The position numbers and the translations under genes are program-made. Shown here piece after piece: positions 63,650-64,000 of a stretch of DNA of 64,000 bases; the stretch's first letter is position 1; every line of letters begins with the position of its first letter. The stretch is from assembly GCA_024760545.1 (NCBI GenBank), contig CP060501.1:2083501-2147500 (forward strand), written 5' to 3'. The notes beneath the pieces are model-generated. The model did no database searches. It was given only the letters and a program-made list of their open reading frames with translations, and was not told the DNA's origin. Origin of the DNA: Nitrospira sp. GTDB taxonomy: Bacteria; Nitrospirota; Nitrospiria; Nitrospirales; Nitrospiraceae.

Positions 63650-64000
63650 TCAGTGCTTTACGAAGAACTTGTTTATAAACTTGGTGGCGTCGCGAGCAGG
63701 CATGTTTGCGGCAAACGCATCGGCTTCTGTGAAGCGGCGGCCGACGGCCTCCGAACCTTTTCCACCTCCCTCACCAAACGCATAAAACGCCTGATCTTCG
63801 GCTGCTGCAGCCTGATCGCACAGCACGAGGAACCGATAGGGGCCTTGACTGGCCAACCCTTCCACTAACGGAGCGACAAGGTTGCGATCGAAGTCTTCGA
63901 TCCCGCGAACTTTGGCCTTCATATCCGTACCATGTGTGATCTCATCCGTTAACTCGGCATGAACATAGACGAAATCCTTCTTGACGAACTCCTCCAGGGC
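63650..64000 (-). CDS. apgM: Cofactor-independent phosphoglycerate mutase (archaeal type), C-terminal part
   Basis: 117 codons of the 3' end; the gene runs off the right edge. The visible part carries [21 protein letters not shown], corresponding to the H and D metal ligands late in the alkaline phosphatase-like fold of apgM, then the [16 protein letters not shown] helix and [20 protein letters not shown]. The usual (S/T)DHGTP motif appears replaced by CDQAA. The enzyme interconverts 2- and 3-phosphoglycerate without a cofactor. The stop lies five bases before lysC, in a common Nitrospira-like order. Confidence 0.75.
   Translation of the reverse strand, partial: ALEEFVKKDFVYVHAELTDEITHGTDMKAKVRGIEDFDRNLVAPLVEGLASQGPYRFLVLCDQAAAAEDQAFYAFGEGGGKGSEAVGRRFTEADAFAANMPARDATKFINKFFVKH

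Noticed and set aside
1-64000. CRISPR arrays, insertion sequences, integrases or att sites.
   Set aside because: No repeat-spacer pattern, transposase or tRNA-linked integrase was found on either strand.

Overview
The window looks like ordinary chromosome of a Gram-negative bacterium of roughly 55-60% G+C. It has outer-membrane and lipid A type genes, an AsmA protein, a full type IV pilus accessory set and no recognisable mobile element. Gene content and order (cimA-lysC-apgM in a row; ihfA-merR-tRNA-Pro; phoH-ybeY-ftsY) make me suspect a Nitrospira or related Nitrospirota genome. That is an inference from memory and nothing here proves it.

Left end (1-1375): the start of a CGNR/ABATE-type regulator, then a near-consensus promoter driving a DsrE-family protein and a PNPOx-fold flavoprotein. 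1418-17423 (minus strand): a tightly packed six-gene operon of large proteins with almost no known function. Transcription order is a phospholipase D-like protein with a membrane segment, a 1113-residue beta-rich protein (DUF6603-like), an 872-residue conserved unknown, a 270-residue coiled coil, a 1772-residue giant with two coiled coils, and a 579-residue unknown. It has its own promoter, genes spaced 0-24 bases apart, and one gene whose 3' half is far richer in G+C than everything around it. This is the best candidate for an undescribed system.

17629-26436: envelope and stress genes: OmpA-like lipoprotein, MscL, DUF481 barrel, MscS, AsmA, a small secreted protein, a short ribosome hibernation-type protein, a membrane protein and an SRPBCC protein. 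26496-31685: a MidA-like methyltransferase, a secreted unknown, and a glycolipid module (GT2, LAB_N, GT39). 31753-39627 (minus): a four-gene coupled operon (double response regulator, M1-like peptidase, TolB-like propeller, PAP2 phosphatase), then ftsY-ybeY-phoH.

39722-55309: type IV pilus region with two separate minor pilin sets. The first is fimT-pilV-pilW-pilX-unknown-pilY1 plus an Ig-like lipoprotein. The second is fimT-pilV-pilW-pilX followed by a GspE/PilB ATPase. A PilZ protein sits between them and the PilD peptidase beside them. No major pilin, PilC or secretin lies in the window. 55469-64000: a small LuxR-type regulator, then housekeeping genes on the minus strand (rlmB, cysS, DedA, surE, tRNA-Pro, merR, ihfA, cimA, lysC and the 3' part of apgM).
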